This document shows, in pieces, positions 35,020-43,565 of a DNA stretch of 64,000 bases. The position numbers and the translations under genes are program-made. Source of the stretch: Streptomyces sp. CB02056 (GTDB lineage Bacteria > Actinomycetota > Actinomycetes > Streptomycetales > Streptomycetaceae). Every line of letters starts with the position of its first letter. The first letter of the stretch is position 1. The notes beneath the pieces were generated by a model that was not told the DNA's origin, did not search any database, and worked only from the letters and a program-made list of their open reading frames with translations. The stretch covers positions 716,894-780,893 of the forward strand of contig NZ_LIPD01000007.1 in assembly GCF_001905545.1 (NCBI RefSeq). The letters run 5' to 3'.

Positions 35020-35484
35020 GGGATCCCCCAATTCGAGATCGGGACGTGAGCATGCCAGAAGGAGGTTAACCCATCCCCGGGTCCACAATGCCGCGCGCCG
35101 CATTCCGCGAACGTGTCGTACTGGAAAGACAGTTGACGCACGCTCAAACGTCTTCGCCCACTTCCTTCCCGGTATCCTCGTTTCCGGACGAACCCGTTCC
35201 TCCGTCGGGCCGCGCACCCCGGCCGACCACGGCGTTTCCCCCGTTCCCGCCGGTTTCCCTCCGCTTTCCCGCCGGTCCGCCGCACGGTTTCCCACCGGCT
35301 TCCCACCGGTTTCCCCCTGGTCCACCGCGCGCTTTACCGCCGGTCCGCCGCGACGCCCCGGAGCGGGACGGACGCCCCGCCGCCGTCCCGCACCGCCTGA
35401 TCGACGTCCGCGGAACCCCCTCCGGCCCTCCCCTCGCGGCACCGGGCTTTGCCCGGGGTGGCGGCGAGCAGGCAAGATAGCCGG
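35020..35484. repeat. Intergenic region with G-rich imperfect repeats
   Basis: No gene was recognised in these 465 bp. Between about 35,240 and 35,325 imperfect repeats of GGTTTCCCACC type recur on the + strand. The minus strand therefore has repeated GGGAAACCGG blocks, which could form G-quadruplex or slippage-prone DNA. The left part includes a less GC-rich stretch (AAAGACAGTTGACGC near 35,125) that may be the deacetylase promoter. Confidence 0.45.
35449..35478 (+). promoter_or_regulatory. Candidate leaderless promoter of the helicase gene
   Basis: TTGCCC (35,449-35,454) and CAAGAT (35,473-35,478) are 18 nt apart, and the GTG start follows 6 nt after the -10. No Shine-Dalgarno is present, so the message probably begins at the start codon. 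Confidence 0.35.
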
Positions 35485-37995
35485 GTGACCCTCCTTGATC
35501 TGATGCCGAAGCCCGCCACCCCCGACGCGCTGTACGAGACGTTCGCAGCCTGGTCGGAGGAGCGCGGGATCACGCTGTACCCGGCACAGGAGGAGGCGCT
35601 GATCGAGCTGGTGTCGGGGAACAACGTGATCCTCGCGACGCCGACCGGGTCGGGCAAGAGCCTGGTGGCGGCGGGGGCGCACTTCGCCGCGCTGGCGGAG
35701 GGGAAGCGGACCTTCTACACCGCGCCGATCAAGGCACTGGTCTCGGAGAAGTTCTTCGACCTGGTGAAGATGTTCGGCACCGAACAGGTCGGCATGATGA
35801 CCGGCGACGCGAGCGTCAACCCGACCGCGCCGATCATCTGCTGCACCGCCGAGGTGCTCGCCCAGATCGCGCTGCGCGACGGCACCCGGGCGGACATCGG
35901 CCAGGTGGTCATGGACGAGTTCCACTTCTACGCGGAGCCGGACCGCGGCTGGGCCTGGCAGATCCCGCTGCTGGAGCTGCCGCAGGCGCAGTTCCTGCTG
36001 ATGTCCGCGACGCTCGGCGACGTCCGCCGCTTCGAGGAGGACCTGACCCGCCGCACCGGCCGGCCGACCACGGTGGTGCGCAACGCGACCCGCCCGGTGC
36101 CGCTGTTCTACGAGTACCGCCGCACCTCGATGCACGAGACCCTGGAGGAGCTGCTGCAGACCGGCCAGGCGCCGGTCTACGTCGTGCACTTCACCCAGAA
36201 GGAGGCGGTGGACCGGGCCCAGTCGCTGATGAGCATCAACATGTGCTCGAAGGCGGAGAAGGAGGCCATCGCCGACCTGATCGGCGGTTTCCGCTTCACC
36301 ACCAAGTTCGGCCGCAACCTGTCCCGTTACGTGCGCCACGGCATCGGCGTGCACCACGCGGGCATGCTGCCGAAGTACCGTCGGCTGGTCGAACGCCTCG
36401 CCCAGGCGGGCCTGTTGAAGGTCATCTGCGGCACCGACACGCTCGGCGTCGGCGTCAATGTGCCGATCCGCACGGTGCTGTTCACCGCCCTGTCCAAGTA
36501 CGACGGGCAGCGCGTGCGCATCCTGCGCGCCCGCGAGTTCCACCAGATCGCCGGCCGGGCCGGCCGGGCCGGCTTCGACACCGTCGGCCAGGTGGTGGCC
36601 CAGGCGCCGGAGCACGTGATCGAGAACGACAAGGCGATCGCCAAGGCCGGGGACGACCCGAAGAAGAAGCGCAAGGTCGTCCGGAAGAAGGCCCCGGAGG
36701 GCTTCGTCGGCTGGACCGAGGAGACCTTCGACAAGCTGATCGGCGCCGACCCGGAGCCGCTGGTCTCCCGGTTCAAGGTGAGCCACGCGATGCTGCTGTC
36801 GGTGATCGGCCGCCCGGGCAACGCCTTCGAGGCGATGCGCAAGCTGCTGACCGACAACCACGAGGACCGGGCCGCGCAGCGCCGGCACATCCGCACCGCG
36901 ATCGCCATCTACCGCTCGCTGCTGGAGGGCGGCGTGGTGGAGCGGCTGCCGGAGCCGGACGCCGAGGGCCGGATCGTCCGCCTCACCCTGGACCTCCAGG
37001 AGAACTTCGCGCTCAACCAGCCGCTGTCCACCTTCGCGCTGGCCTCCTTCGAACTGCTCGACCCGACCTCGCCCTCGTACGCGATGGACGTCGTCTCCAT
37101 CGTCGAGGCGACCCTGGACGACCCGCGCCAGATCCTCGCCGCGCAGCAGAACAAGGCCCGCGGCGAGGCCGTCGGCGAGATGAAGCGCGACGGCATCGAG
37201 TACGAGGAGCGGATGGAGCGGCTCCAGGAGATCACCTACCCGAAGCCGCTGGAGGAGCTCCTCACCCACGCCTACGAGGTGTACCGCCGGGCGCACCCGT
37301 GGATCGGCGACCACCAGCTGCAGCCGAAGTCGGTGGTCCGCGACCTGTACGAGCGGGCGATGACCTTCTCGGACTACGTCGGCTTCTACGAGCTGGCCCG
37401 CACCGAGGGCATCGTGCTGCGCTACCTGGCCGGCGCGTACAAGGCGCTGGAGCAGACCGTCCCCGAGGACGTGAAGACCGACGACCTCAAGGACGTCATC
37501 ACCTGGCTCGGCGAGCTGGTCCGCCAGGTCGACTCCAGCCTGCTGGACGAGTGGGAGCAGCTGGCCAACCCGACCGAGCCGCAGGCCGCCGAGGTGCGGC
37601 TGGACGACAAGCCGGCGCCGGTCACCGCCAACGCCCGCGCCTTCCGCGTCCTGGTGCGAAACGAGATGTTCCGCCGGGTCGAGCTGTGCGCGCTGGAGCA
37701 CTACGAGGAGCTCGCCGACCTGGACGGCGAGTACGGCTGGGACGCGGACCGCTGGGCGGACGCCATGGACGGGTACTGGGAGGAGTACGACGACCTCGGC
37801 ACCGGCCCGGACGCGCGCGGCCCGAAGATGCTGCTCATCGAGGAGGAGGACTCCTCCTGGCGGGTCCGGCAGATCTTCGACGACCCGGAGGGCGACCACG
37901 ACTGGGGCATCAGCGCCGAGGTCGACCTGTACGGCTCGGACGAGGAGGGCCGCGCGGTGCTGCGGGTGACCTCGGTGGACCGGCTCGGCGGCTGA
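35485..37995 (+). CDS. SF2 DEAD/DEAH-box RNA helicase with DUF3516-type C-terminus
   Basis: An 836-aa superfamily 2 helicase. The ATPase core has ATPTGSGKSLVAAG (Walker A, near residue 55), DEFHFY (motif II), MSATLGD (motif III) and QIAGRAGRAGFD (motif VI). The C-terminal ~400 residues (from GWTEETFDKLIGADPEPLVS) match the Ski2/Mtr4-like actinobacterial DUF3516 group. It probably unwinds structured RNA during processing or decay. The GTG at 35,485 gives MTLLDLMPKP, typical of the family; an in-frame ATG at 35,449 has no support. Single-gene transcript bounded by a strong terminator. Confidence 0.88.
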   Translation: MTLLDLMPKPATPDALYETFAAWSEERGITLYPAQEEALIELVSGNNVILATPTGSGKSLVAAGAHFAALAEGKRTFYTAPIKALVSEKFFDLVKMFGTEQVGMMTGDASVNPTAPIICCTAEVLAQIALRDGTRADIGQVVMDEFHFYAEPDRGWAWQIPLLELPQAQFLLMSATLGDVRRFEEDLTRRTGRPTTVVRNATRPVPLFYEYRRTSMHETLEELLQTGQAPVYVVHFTQKEAVDRAQSLMSINMCSKAEKEAIADLIGGFRFTTKFGRNLSRYVRHGIGVHHAGMLPKYRRLVERLAQAGLLKVICGTDTLGVGVNVPIRTVLFTALSKYDGQRVRILRAREFHQIAGRAGRAGFDTVGQVVAQAPEHVIENDKAIAKAGDDPKKKRKVVRKKAPEGFVGWTEETFDKLIGADPEPLVSRFKVSHAMLLSVIGRPGNAFEAMRKLLTDNHEDRAAQRRHIRTAIAIYRSLLEGGVVERLPEPDAEGRIVRLTLDLQENFALNQPLSTFALASFELLDPTSPSYAMDVVSIVEATLDDPRQILAAQQNKARGEAVGEMKRDGIEYEERMERLQEITYPKPLEELLTHAYEVYRRAHPWIGDHQLQPKSVVRDLYERAMTFSDYVGFYELARTEGIVLRYLAGAYKALEQTVPEDVKTDDLKDVITWLGELVRQVDSSLLDEWEQLANPTEPQAAEVRLDDKPAPVTANARAFRVLVRNEMFRRVELCALEHYEELADLDGEYGWDADRWADAMDGYWEEYDDLGTGPDARGPKMLLIEEEDSSWRVRQIFDDPEGDHDWGISAEVDLYGSDEEGRAVLRVTSVDRLGG

Positions 37996-38025
37996 GCCGG
38001 CTGTACGTCGACGCCGGATGTACGT

Positions 38026-38061
38026 CGACGCCCCCGGAAGCTTCGGCTTCCGGGGGCGTCG
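38026..38061. terminator. Terminator after the helicase gene
   Basis: A 16-bp perfect stem CGACGCCCCCGGAAGC / GCTTCCGGGGGCGTCG closed by a TTCG tetraloop lies between the helicase stop and the convergent membrane protein stop. A direct repeat TGTACGTCGACGCC precedes and enters the stem. Confidence 0.88.
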
Positions 38062-38101
38062 TCACGTCAGAACGGGCCGCCGTCGCAGCCGGGGAGCGCC
38101 G

Positions 38102-38953
38102 TCACATCCAGGCGAACGGCGACCCCGCCGCGTAGGAGAGCGCCCGGGTGGCCTCGTCCAGGGTCTGCTCGGTGCTGGGCGCCGCGCCGGTGGCCGGCTG
38201 GCCGGGCGTGGTCGGCGCCCCGGTGCCGCTCGGGGCGGAGCCCGCCGGGCGGCCGTCGCCGGGCCGCGAGCTGGTGACGGTCACGTAGTGCCCGACCGCC
38301 TCGACCCGCGGGTCGCCGCCCTGCTTGGCACCCGGGGCCTGGACGGGGCCGGTGGTGGTGTCGGCGAGCATGAAGGCGACCGCCCCGGGCTTGGTCCGCA
38401 GGGCGTCGGCGGCCCTGGCGGCGGAGGGCTGGTCGGGGAAGCGCAGCAGGGTGACGCTGCTGAGCACCGGGTGGTCCTGGCCGCTGAAGCTGACCGTCAG
38501 GTAGCCCTGGCAGCCGGTGTCCTTCAGCGGGTCCTGGCCGCGGTCCTGGAGCACCTCGACGCAGTTCTCGCCCTGCCGGACGCCGTTGCGCCGCGCCTTG
38601 AAGGCGCCGACCTCGACCGGCCGCTGGGCGGGGAAGAGGTTGTCGACATTGAGGGCCTCGGGGTCGGTGCGCGGCGGCGGGGCGCCCACCACGCGCGGTG
38701 TCGCGGACGAGTCCTTGGTGGACGGGCCGAGCCCGGGTATGTAGTCGCCGGGCATCGGGCGGGTGATGAGCCATCCGCCGGCCGCGACCACTCCGACGAC
38801 GACGATCCAGCCGGCCGCTCGACGGCCCGTCAGCCGGCGGCCCCGCCTGAGGTCCGTCCCCCCGTCGGTGTCGGCGCCCCCGCCGGTCCGCTGCCCTGCC
38901 CGGTCGTCCCGGCCTTCTCCCGGAGTCGGGGTGTGCTCCCCCTGCGTGGTCAT
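38102..38953 (-). CDS. Single-pass membrane protein of unknown function
   Basis: A 283-aa protein with a hydrophilic Gly/Asp/Arg-rich cytoplasmic start (~50 residues), one transmembrane helix (GWIVVVGVVAAGGWLI) and an outer domain of ~200 residues. Two cysteines (ENCVEVL, TGCQGYL) may form a disulfide. A Pro/Thr/Gly-rich stretch (GAPTTPGQPATGAAPST) precedes the last helix. The ATG at 38,953 is used; a TAGACT box 7 nt before it suggests a leaderless message. No known domain is recognised. Confidence 0.7.
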   Translation of the reverse strand: MTTQGEHTPTPGEGRDDRAGQRTGGGADTDGGTDLRRGRRLTGRRAAGWIVVVGVVAAGGWLITRPMPGDYIPGLGPSTKDSSATPRVVGAPPPRTDPEALNVDNLFPAQRPVEVGAFKARRNGVRQGENCVEVLQDRGQDPLKDTGCQGYLTVSFSGQDHPVLSSVTLLRFPDQPSAARAADALRTKPGAVAFMLADTTTGPVQAPGAKQGGDPRVEAVGHYVTVTSSRPGDGRPAGSAPSGTGAPTTPGQPATGAAPSTEQTLDEATRALSYAAGSPFAWM

Positions 38954-39258
38954 GGCGCAGAGTCTAAGCACCCCCGGCGTGGCGTGGATCACGGGGTCGG
39001 GGGTTGTGGATCATCGTCCGCCGGAGCCCGCCACCGGCCCGCCGCCGGTCGGCCGCCGGCCGTCCGGCACCCCGCTCGCCATCCCGATCGCCATCCCGAT
39101 CGCTACCGGCCGGTAACCGGAGGTCCGGCCCCGCGTCAAGCTCGTGACCAGCGGCGGAGCCGTGACCTTCGACACTGTGGCAATCGGCACATCCTCACAC
39201 CGATCTTCTGGCGGGTTTGCTCTGGCGCCGCTCGATCGCCACCAGGCAGGATCGCCCC
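38954..39258. other. Divergent intergenic region before bioB
   Basis: This 305-bp region has no protein-like frame. It holds a two-copy 12-bp tandem repeat CGCCATCCCGAT (39,077-39,100) and the candidate bio operator at 39,175. The remainder is GC-rich without a clear hairpin. Confidence 0.5.
39175..39192. promoter_or_regulatory. Candidate biotin-regulon operator, bioB copy
   Basis: The sequence CTGTGGCAATCGGCACAT lies 66 nt before the bioB ATG. It matches the bioF copy in TGTG-N3-ATCGGCACAT at identical spacing. Only the middle bases differ, and both sites sit before biotin genes on different transcripts. Confidence 0.55.
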
Positions 39259-40485
39259 ATGGATCTGCTCGATACCCTCACCGCCAAGGGCCTGCGCGGC
39301 GAAGTCCCGACCCGCGAGGAGGCCCTGGCCGTCCTCGCCACCACCGACGACGAGCTGCTCGACGTGGTCGCCGCCGCCGGCAAGGTGCGCCGCCGCTGGT
39401 TCGGCCGCCGGGTCAAGCTCAACTACCTGGTGAACCTGAAGAGCGGGCTCTGCCCGGAGGACTGCTCGTACTGCTCGCAGCGGCTCGGGTCCAAGGCCGA
39501 GATCCTCAAGTACACCTGGCTCAAGCCGGACCAGGCCGCCGACGCCGCCCGCGCCGGGGTGGCCGGCGGCGCCAAGCGGGTCTGCCTGGTCGCCAGCGGC
39601 CGCGGCCCGACGGACCGCGACATCGACCGGGTCACCGACACCATGGCCGCCATCAAGGACGCCGACCCCGAGGTCGAGATCTGCGTCTGCCTCGGCCTGC
39701 TCTCCGACAACCAGGCGGAGCGGCTCAAGGCGGCCGGCGCCGACGCCTACAACCACAACCTCAACACCTCCGAGAACACCTACGGGACCATCACCAAGAC
39801 CCACACCTACGCGGACCGGGTCGACACGGTGCAGAAGGCGCACGGCGCCGGGCTGTCCGCCTGCTCCGGCCTGATCGCCGGCATGGGCGAGAGCGACGAG
39901 GACCTGGTCGACGTCGTCTTCGCGCTGCGCGAGCTGGGCTCGGACTCCGTCCCCGTCAACTTCCTGATCCCGTTTGAGGGCACCCCGCTCGCCAAGGAGT
40001 GGAACCTCACCCCGCAGCGCTGCCTGCGCATCCTGGCGATGGTCCGCTTCGTCAACCCGGACACCGAGGTACGGATCGCCGGCGGCCGCGAGGTGCACCT
40101 GCGCTCGATGCAGCCGCTCGGCCTGCACATCGCCAACTCCATCTTCCTCGGCGACTACCTGACCAGCGAGGGCCAGGCCGGGCAGACCGACCTCGACATG
40201 ATCAAGGACGCCGGCTTCGAGGTCGAGGGCGCCGGCGAGGCCACCCTGCCGCGCCACCGCGCGGACGTCGCCGAGGCCGCCCAGGCCGGCCACGCCTCCG
40301 GCGGCTGCGGCAGCGCGGCCTCCGCGTGCGGCAGCGGCGGCGGTTGCGGGCCGTGCGGCGGGCACGCCCACGCCCCGTCCGCACCGGCCGGGGAGGCGTC
40401 CGAGGCATCGGACGACGAGCTCCGCGGCGACCTGGTGAAGGTCCGCCGCCGCGGCGCCGGCACCGAACTCGCGCCCAACGCCTGA
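39259..40485 (+). CDS. bioB: Biotin synthase with Cys/Gly/His-rich tail
   Basis: A 408-aa radical-SAM enzyme that inserts sulfur into dethiobiotin. The radical-SAM 4Fe-4S cysteines are Cys65, Cys69 and Cys72 in CPEDCSYCSQ. Other landmarks are YNHNLNTSENTYG, SACSGLIAGMGES, VNFLIPFEGTP and the conserved arginine region VRIAGGREVHLR. The ATG at 39,259 gives MDLLDTL. After the normal end (~residue 335) there is a tail with GGCGSAASACGSGGGCGPC then GGHAHAP, unlike the E. coli protein, which could bind metal or iron-sulfur. It leads the bioB-bioA-bioD operon, with 28 nt to bioA. Confidence 0.95.
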   Translation: MDLLDTLTAKGLRGEVPTREEALAVLATTDDELLDVVAAAGKVRRRWFGRRVKLNYLVNLKSGLCPEDCSYCSQRLGSKAEILKYTWLKPDQAADAARAGVAGGAKRVCLVASGRGPTDRDIDRVTDTMAAIKDADPEVEICVCLGLLSDNQAERLKAAGADAYNHNLNTSENTYGTITKTHTYADRVDTVQKAHGAGLSACSGLIAGMGESDEDLVDVVFALRELGSDSVPVNFLIPFEGTPLAKEWNLTPQRCLRILAMVRFVNPDTEVRIAGGREVHLRSMQPLGLHIANSIFLGDYLTSEGQAGQTDLDMIKDAGFEVEGAGEATLPRHRADVAEAAQAGHASGGCGSAASACGSGGGCGPCGGHAHAPSAPAGEASEASDDELRGDLVKVRRRGAGTELAPNA

Positions 40486-40513
40486 CAGTTCCGACTCCTC
40501 CGGAGAACGCACC

Positions 40514-41824
40514 ATGCTCCAGCCGCCCGTATCCGCGACCGACCTGCTCGCCCTCGACCGCGCCCACGTCTGGCACCCGTACGGGCCGATGCCCGGGACC
40601 GTCACCCCGTACGTGGTCGAGTCCGCCTCCGGGGTGCGGCTGCGCCTGGCCGAACCGGTCGCGGGCGGGCGGCGCGAGCTGGTCGACGGGATGTCGTCCT
40701 GGTGGGCGGCGATCCACGGCTACCGGCACCCGGTGCTGGACGAGGCCGTGCGCGACCAGCTGGGGCGGATGAGCCACGTGATGTTCGGCGGGCTCACCCA
40801 CGAGCCCGCCGTCCGGCTGGCGGCCACGCTGGTGGAGATCACCCCGGAGCCGCTGCGGCACGTCTTCCTCGCCGACTCGGGTTCGGTGGCCGTCGAGGTC
40901 GCGATGAAGATGTGCCTCCAGTACTGGCAGTCCACCGGGCGGCCGGCCAAGCGCCGGCTGCTCACCTGGCGCGGCGGCTACCACGGGGACACCTTCCACC
41001 CGATGTCGGTGTGCGACCCGGACGGCGGGATGCACCACCTGTGGGGCGGGGTACTGCCCGGCCAGCTGTTCGCCCCCGAGCCGCCGGCCGGGTTCGACGC
41101 CCCGCTCGACCCGGCGTACGCGGCGCGGTTCGAGGAGCTGATGGCCCGGCACGCCGACGAGCTGGCCGCCGTCATCGTCGAACCGGTGGTCCAGGGCGCC
41201 GGCGGGATGCGCTTCCACTCGCCGGCCTACCTGCGGATGCTGCGCGACCTGTGCGACCGGTACGGGGTGCTGCTCGTCTTCGACGAGATCGCCACCGGCT
41301 TCGGGCGCAGCGGCGCGCTGTTCGCCGCCGACCACGCGGGCGTCTCGCCGGATGTGATGTGCCTGGGCAAGGCGCTGACCGGCGGCTACCTGACGCTGGC
41401 CGCCACACTGTGCACGAGCGAGGTCGCCGACGGGATCAGCCGCGGCGAGGTACCGGTGCTCGCCCACGGGCCGACGTTCATGGGCAACCCGCTGGCCTGC
41501 GCCGTCGCCAACGCCTCGCTGGAGCTGCTGCTCGGGCAGGACTGGTCGGTGGAGGTCAAGCGCATCGAGTCCGGACTGGCCGAGGGCCTCGCGGCCGCGG
41601 CCGGACTGCCCGGCGTACAGGACGTACGGGTCCAGGGCGCCATCGGCGTCGTGCAGTTGGACCACCCCGTGAACGTCCCGGCGGCGACCGAGGCGGCGGC
41701 GCGCGAAGGCGTGTGGCTGCGGCCCTTCCGGGACCTGATCTACACCATGCCCCCCTATGTGACGGAGGACGAGGACGTGGCACGCATCGCCGCCGCCGTG
41801 ACCGCCGCGGCGGTGTCCGGATGA
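40514..41824 (+). CDS. bioA: Adenosylmethionine-8-amino-7-oxononanoate aminotransferase
   Basis: A 436-aa class-III PLP aminotransferase that converts 8-amino-7-oxononanoate to 7,8-diaminononanoate using SAM as amino donor. The opening LDRAHVWHPYGPM is the BioA signature. The PLP lysine is Lys286 in CLGKALTGGYLTLA, and FDEIATGFGRSG and HGPTFMGNPLACAVA are intact. A GGAGAA site precedes the ATG at 40,514. Its stop overlaps the bioD start (ATGA), so the two are translationally coupled. BioF product from the 28 kb locus is its substrate. Confidence 0.96.
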   Translation: MLQPPVSATDLLALDRAHVWHPYGPMPGTVTPYVVESASGVRLRLAEPVAGGRRELVDGMSSWWAAIHGYRHPVLDEAVRDQLGRMSHVMFGGLTHEPAVRLAATLVEITPEPLRHVFLADSGSVAVEVAMKMCLQYWQSTGRPAKRRLLTWRGGYHGDTFHPMSVCDPDGGMHHLWGGVLPGQLFAPEPPAGFDAPLDPAYAARFEELMARHADELAAVIVEPVVQGAGGMRFHSPAYLRMLRDLCDRYGVLLVFDEIATGFGRSGALFAADHAGVSPDVMCLGKALTGGYLTLAATLCTSEVADGISRGEVPVLAHGPTFMGNPLACAVANASLELLLGQDWSVEVKRIESGLAEGLAAAAGLPGVQDVRVQGAIGVVQLDHPVNVPAATEAAAREGVWLRPFRDLIYTMPPYVTEDEDVARIAAAVTAAAVSG

Positions 41825-42555
41825 ACGCGCGCATCCTGTTCGTGACGGGGACCAACACCGACGTCGGCAAGACCGTCGCCACCGCGGCCGTCGCCTCGGC
41901 GGCGCTGCGGGCCGGGCGGAAGGTCGCGGTGCTCAAGCCGGGACAGACCGGCGTCTCGCCGGATGAGCCCGGAGACGCGGCCGAAGTCCGGCGCCTGGCA
42001 GGCGAACTGACGATCCGTGAGCTCGTGCGCTACCCCGAGCCGCTGGCACCCGACACCGCCGCCCGACGGGCCGGGATGCCGTACCTCTCCCCCGCCGAGG
42101 TGGTGACCGAGGTCGCCGAACTGGCCGCCACCCACGACCTGGTGCTGGTGGAGGGCGCGGGCGGACTGCTGGTCCGCTACGACGACGAGGGCCGCACGCT
42201 CGCCGACCAGGCCCGGGCGGTGCTCGACGCCGGGCTCCCGGCCGAGGTACTGCTGATCGCCTCCGCCGGTCTCGGCACGCTCAACATCGTCTCCCTCACG
42301 GCGGAGGCCCTGGCGGCCCGCGAACTCCCCCTCGCGGGCGTGCTCGTCGGCTCCTGGCCCGCCGAGCCCGGCCTCGCCGAGCGCTGCAACCTCGCCGACC
42401 TCCCCCGCTCCGCCGGCGCCCCCCTCCTCGGCGCCCTCCCGGAACGCGCGGGCCACGCCGAGGACTTCGCCGCCCTCGCCGTCACCGCACTCGCCCCCGC
42501 ACTCGGCGGCACCTGGAATGCCGAGCAGTTCGCGCACGCCCACCGGCCCGACTAG
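41821..42555 (+). CDS. bioD: Dethiobiotin synthetase
   Basis: A 244-aa ATP-dependent carboxylase that closes the ureido ring of dethiobiotin. The P-loop is GTNTDVGKT (residues 10-18); LKPGQTGV and EGAGGLLVRYDDEG are the other conserved blocks. The length is normal. The ATG overlaps the bioA stop. Its final 38 codons are duplicated 935 bp downstream in the same orientation with about 11 amino-acid differences, flanking the HAD gene. This copy is intact and should be functional. Confidence 0.95.
   Translation: MNARILFVTGTNTDVGKTVATAAVASAALRAGRKVAVLKPGQTGVSPDEPGDAAEVRRLAGELTIRELVRYPEPLAPDTAARRAGMPYLSPAEVVTEVAELAATHDLVLVEGAGGLLVRYDDEGRTLADQARAVLDAGLPAEVLLIASAGLGTLNIVSLTAEALAARELPLAGVLVGSWPAEPGLAERCNLADLPRSAGAPLLGALPERAGHAEDFAALAVTALAPALGGTWNAEQFAHAHRPD
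42442..42555 (+). repeat. Direct repeat, copy 1 (bioD 3' end)
   Basis: The last 114 nt of bioD including the TAG stop. The same length of sequence, diverged but in frame and ending at a TAG, recurs at 43,377-43,490. The similarity fades shortly after both stops (TCGA.GGG...GATCCCGG). Confidence 0.8.
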
Positions 42556-42646
42556 GCCGGGCCTCGTCGAGGGCGCGAAGCCGATCCCGGAACCTCCCGC
42601 GGTACGGCTGTCGGCCCAGTGCCGCTCCAGTGCGCCACCTGCCCGA

Positions 42647-43360
42647 TCACAAACCCGTCAGTTCCGTCAACGAGGCGATCACCCGGATACCCGCGTCCAC
42701 GGCACCGGGCCCTCGGGAAACCGAGCGGTCCAGCCAGATGGCCCGCAACCCTGCGTCCCGCGCTCCGACCGCGTCCTTCTCGTAGTCGTCACCCACGTAG
42801 GCCACCTCGGCCGGCGCCAATCCCAGGGCCTCGCAGCCCGCCAGGAAGATGCTCGCCGCCGGCTTGGCGGCACCGTGCTCCTGGGAGCAGACCAACGGCT
42901 CCGTGAAGTAGCCGAGCAGCCCGATCGCATCCAGCTTCGCGCGCTGGTGCGCAGTCACCGAGTTCGATACGACGCCGAGTCGGAATCGACCCGCCAACGC
43001 GCCCAGCGTCGGTTGAGCATCGTCGAACGCCCGCCGGACCACGTCCCTCCGTACCGCGTAGCTCGCGAACCACGCCGTAGCCGCCTCGTCCGTCACCTCA
43101 AGTGCGCCGACCACCCCGGCCTGTGCGAGGAATCGCCGTATTCGTTCGGCCTTCTGGGCGGCGAACGTCAACTCGCCGCTCAGGAAGCGCGGGTACTCCT
43201 CCTCCCTGACTTCCCGCCACACACGCAGCGCCTCCGCCGGCGACTCGAACCGGTCGGAGAGCTCCTCGGCCACCAGGTGTTCGTGAAGACCGAACTCCTC
43301 GGCCTTCTCGTAGTCGTACAGGGTTCCATCGACATCGAACAGCACTCCACGGATCGTCAT
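42647..43360 (-). CDS. HAD-superfamily phosphatase/hydrolase
   Basis: A 237-aa haloacid-dehalogenase-type enzyme. Motif I is LFDVDGTLYDYEK (nucleophile Asp), motif II LGVVSNS, motif III lysine in GAAKPAASIF, and motif IV YVGDDYEKD. The helical cap between motifs I and II is of the phosphoglycolate-phosphatase/YjjG type. It should remove phosphate from a small metabolite or nucleotide; the substrate is not readable. The ATG at 43,360 is used (nine nt inside another ATG); neither has a clear Shine-Dalgarno. It lies opposite in direction to bioD and is bracketed by two copies of the bioD 3' end, so it looks like an insertion into the bio locus. Confidence 0.85.
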   Translation of the reverse strand: MTIRGVLFDVDGTLYDYEKAEEFGLHEHLVAEELSDRFESPAEALRVWREVREEEYPRFLSGELTFAAQKAERIRRFLAQAGVVGALEVTDEAATAWFASYAVRRDVVRRAFDDAQPTLGALAGRFRLGVVSNSVTAHQRAKLDAIGLLGYFTEPLVCSQEHGAAKPAASIFLAGCEALGLAPAEVAYVGDDYEKDAVGARDAGLRAIWLDRSVSRGPGAVDAGIRVIASLTELTGL

Positions 43361-43376
43361 GTCGATCATTCTGGCG

Positions 43377-43490
43377 GAACGCGCTGGCCGCGCCGAGGAC
43401 TTCGCCGCCCTCGCCGTCACCGCACTCGCCCCCGAGCTGGGCGGCGGCTGGGATGCGGAGCACTTCGAGGGCGCGTACCGGCCCGAATAG
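43377..43490 (+). pseudogene. Duplicated bioD 3' end (remnant)
   Basis: Thirty-seven codons plus TAG read ERAGRAEDFAALAVTALAPE then LGGGWDAEHFEGAYRPE, matching the bioD C-terminus (ERAGHAEDFAALAVTALAPA and onward). There is no start codon or upstream bioD sequence, so it is a fragment. Equal length (114 nt) and the same stop codon show common origin. It begins 8 nt beyond an in-frame ATG of the HAD gene. Confidence 0.85.
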
Positions 43491-43565
43491 GGCCCGCTTC
43501 GCTCGAAGGGGTGATCCCGGCTTCCGCCACTGTCGGAAGCGGGGATGGCTCAATACCGTTCTTCC

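Noticed and set aside
42442..43490. attL/attR sites of an integrative element around the HAD gene
   Set aside because: The repeats are 114 nt and diverged, there is no integrase, and bioD is not a tRNA target. Simple duplication or homologous exchange fits better.
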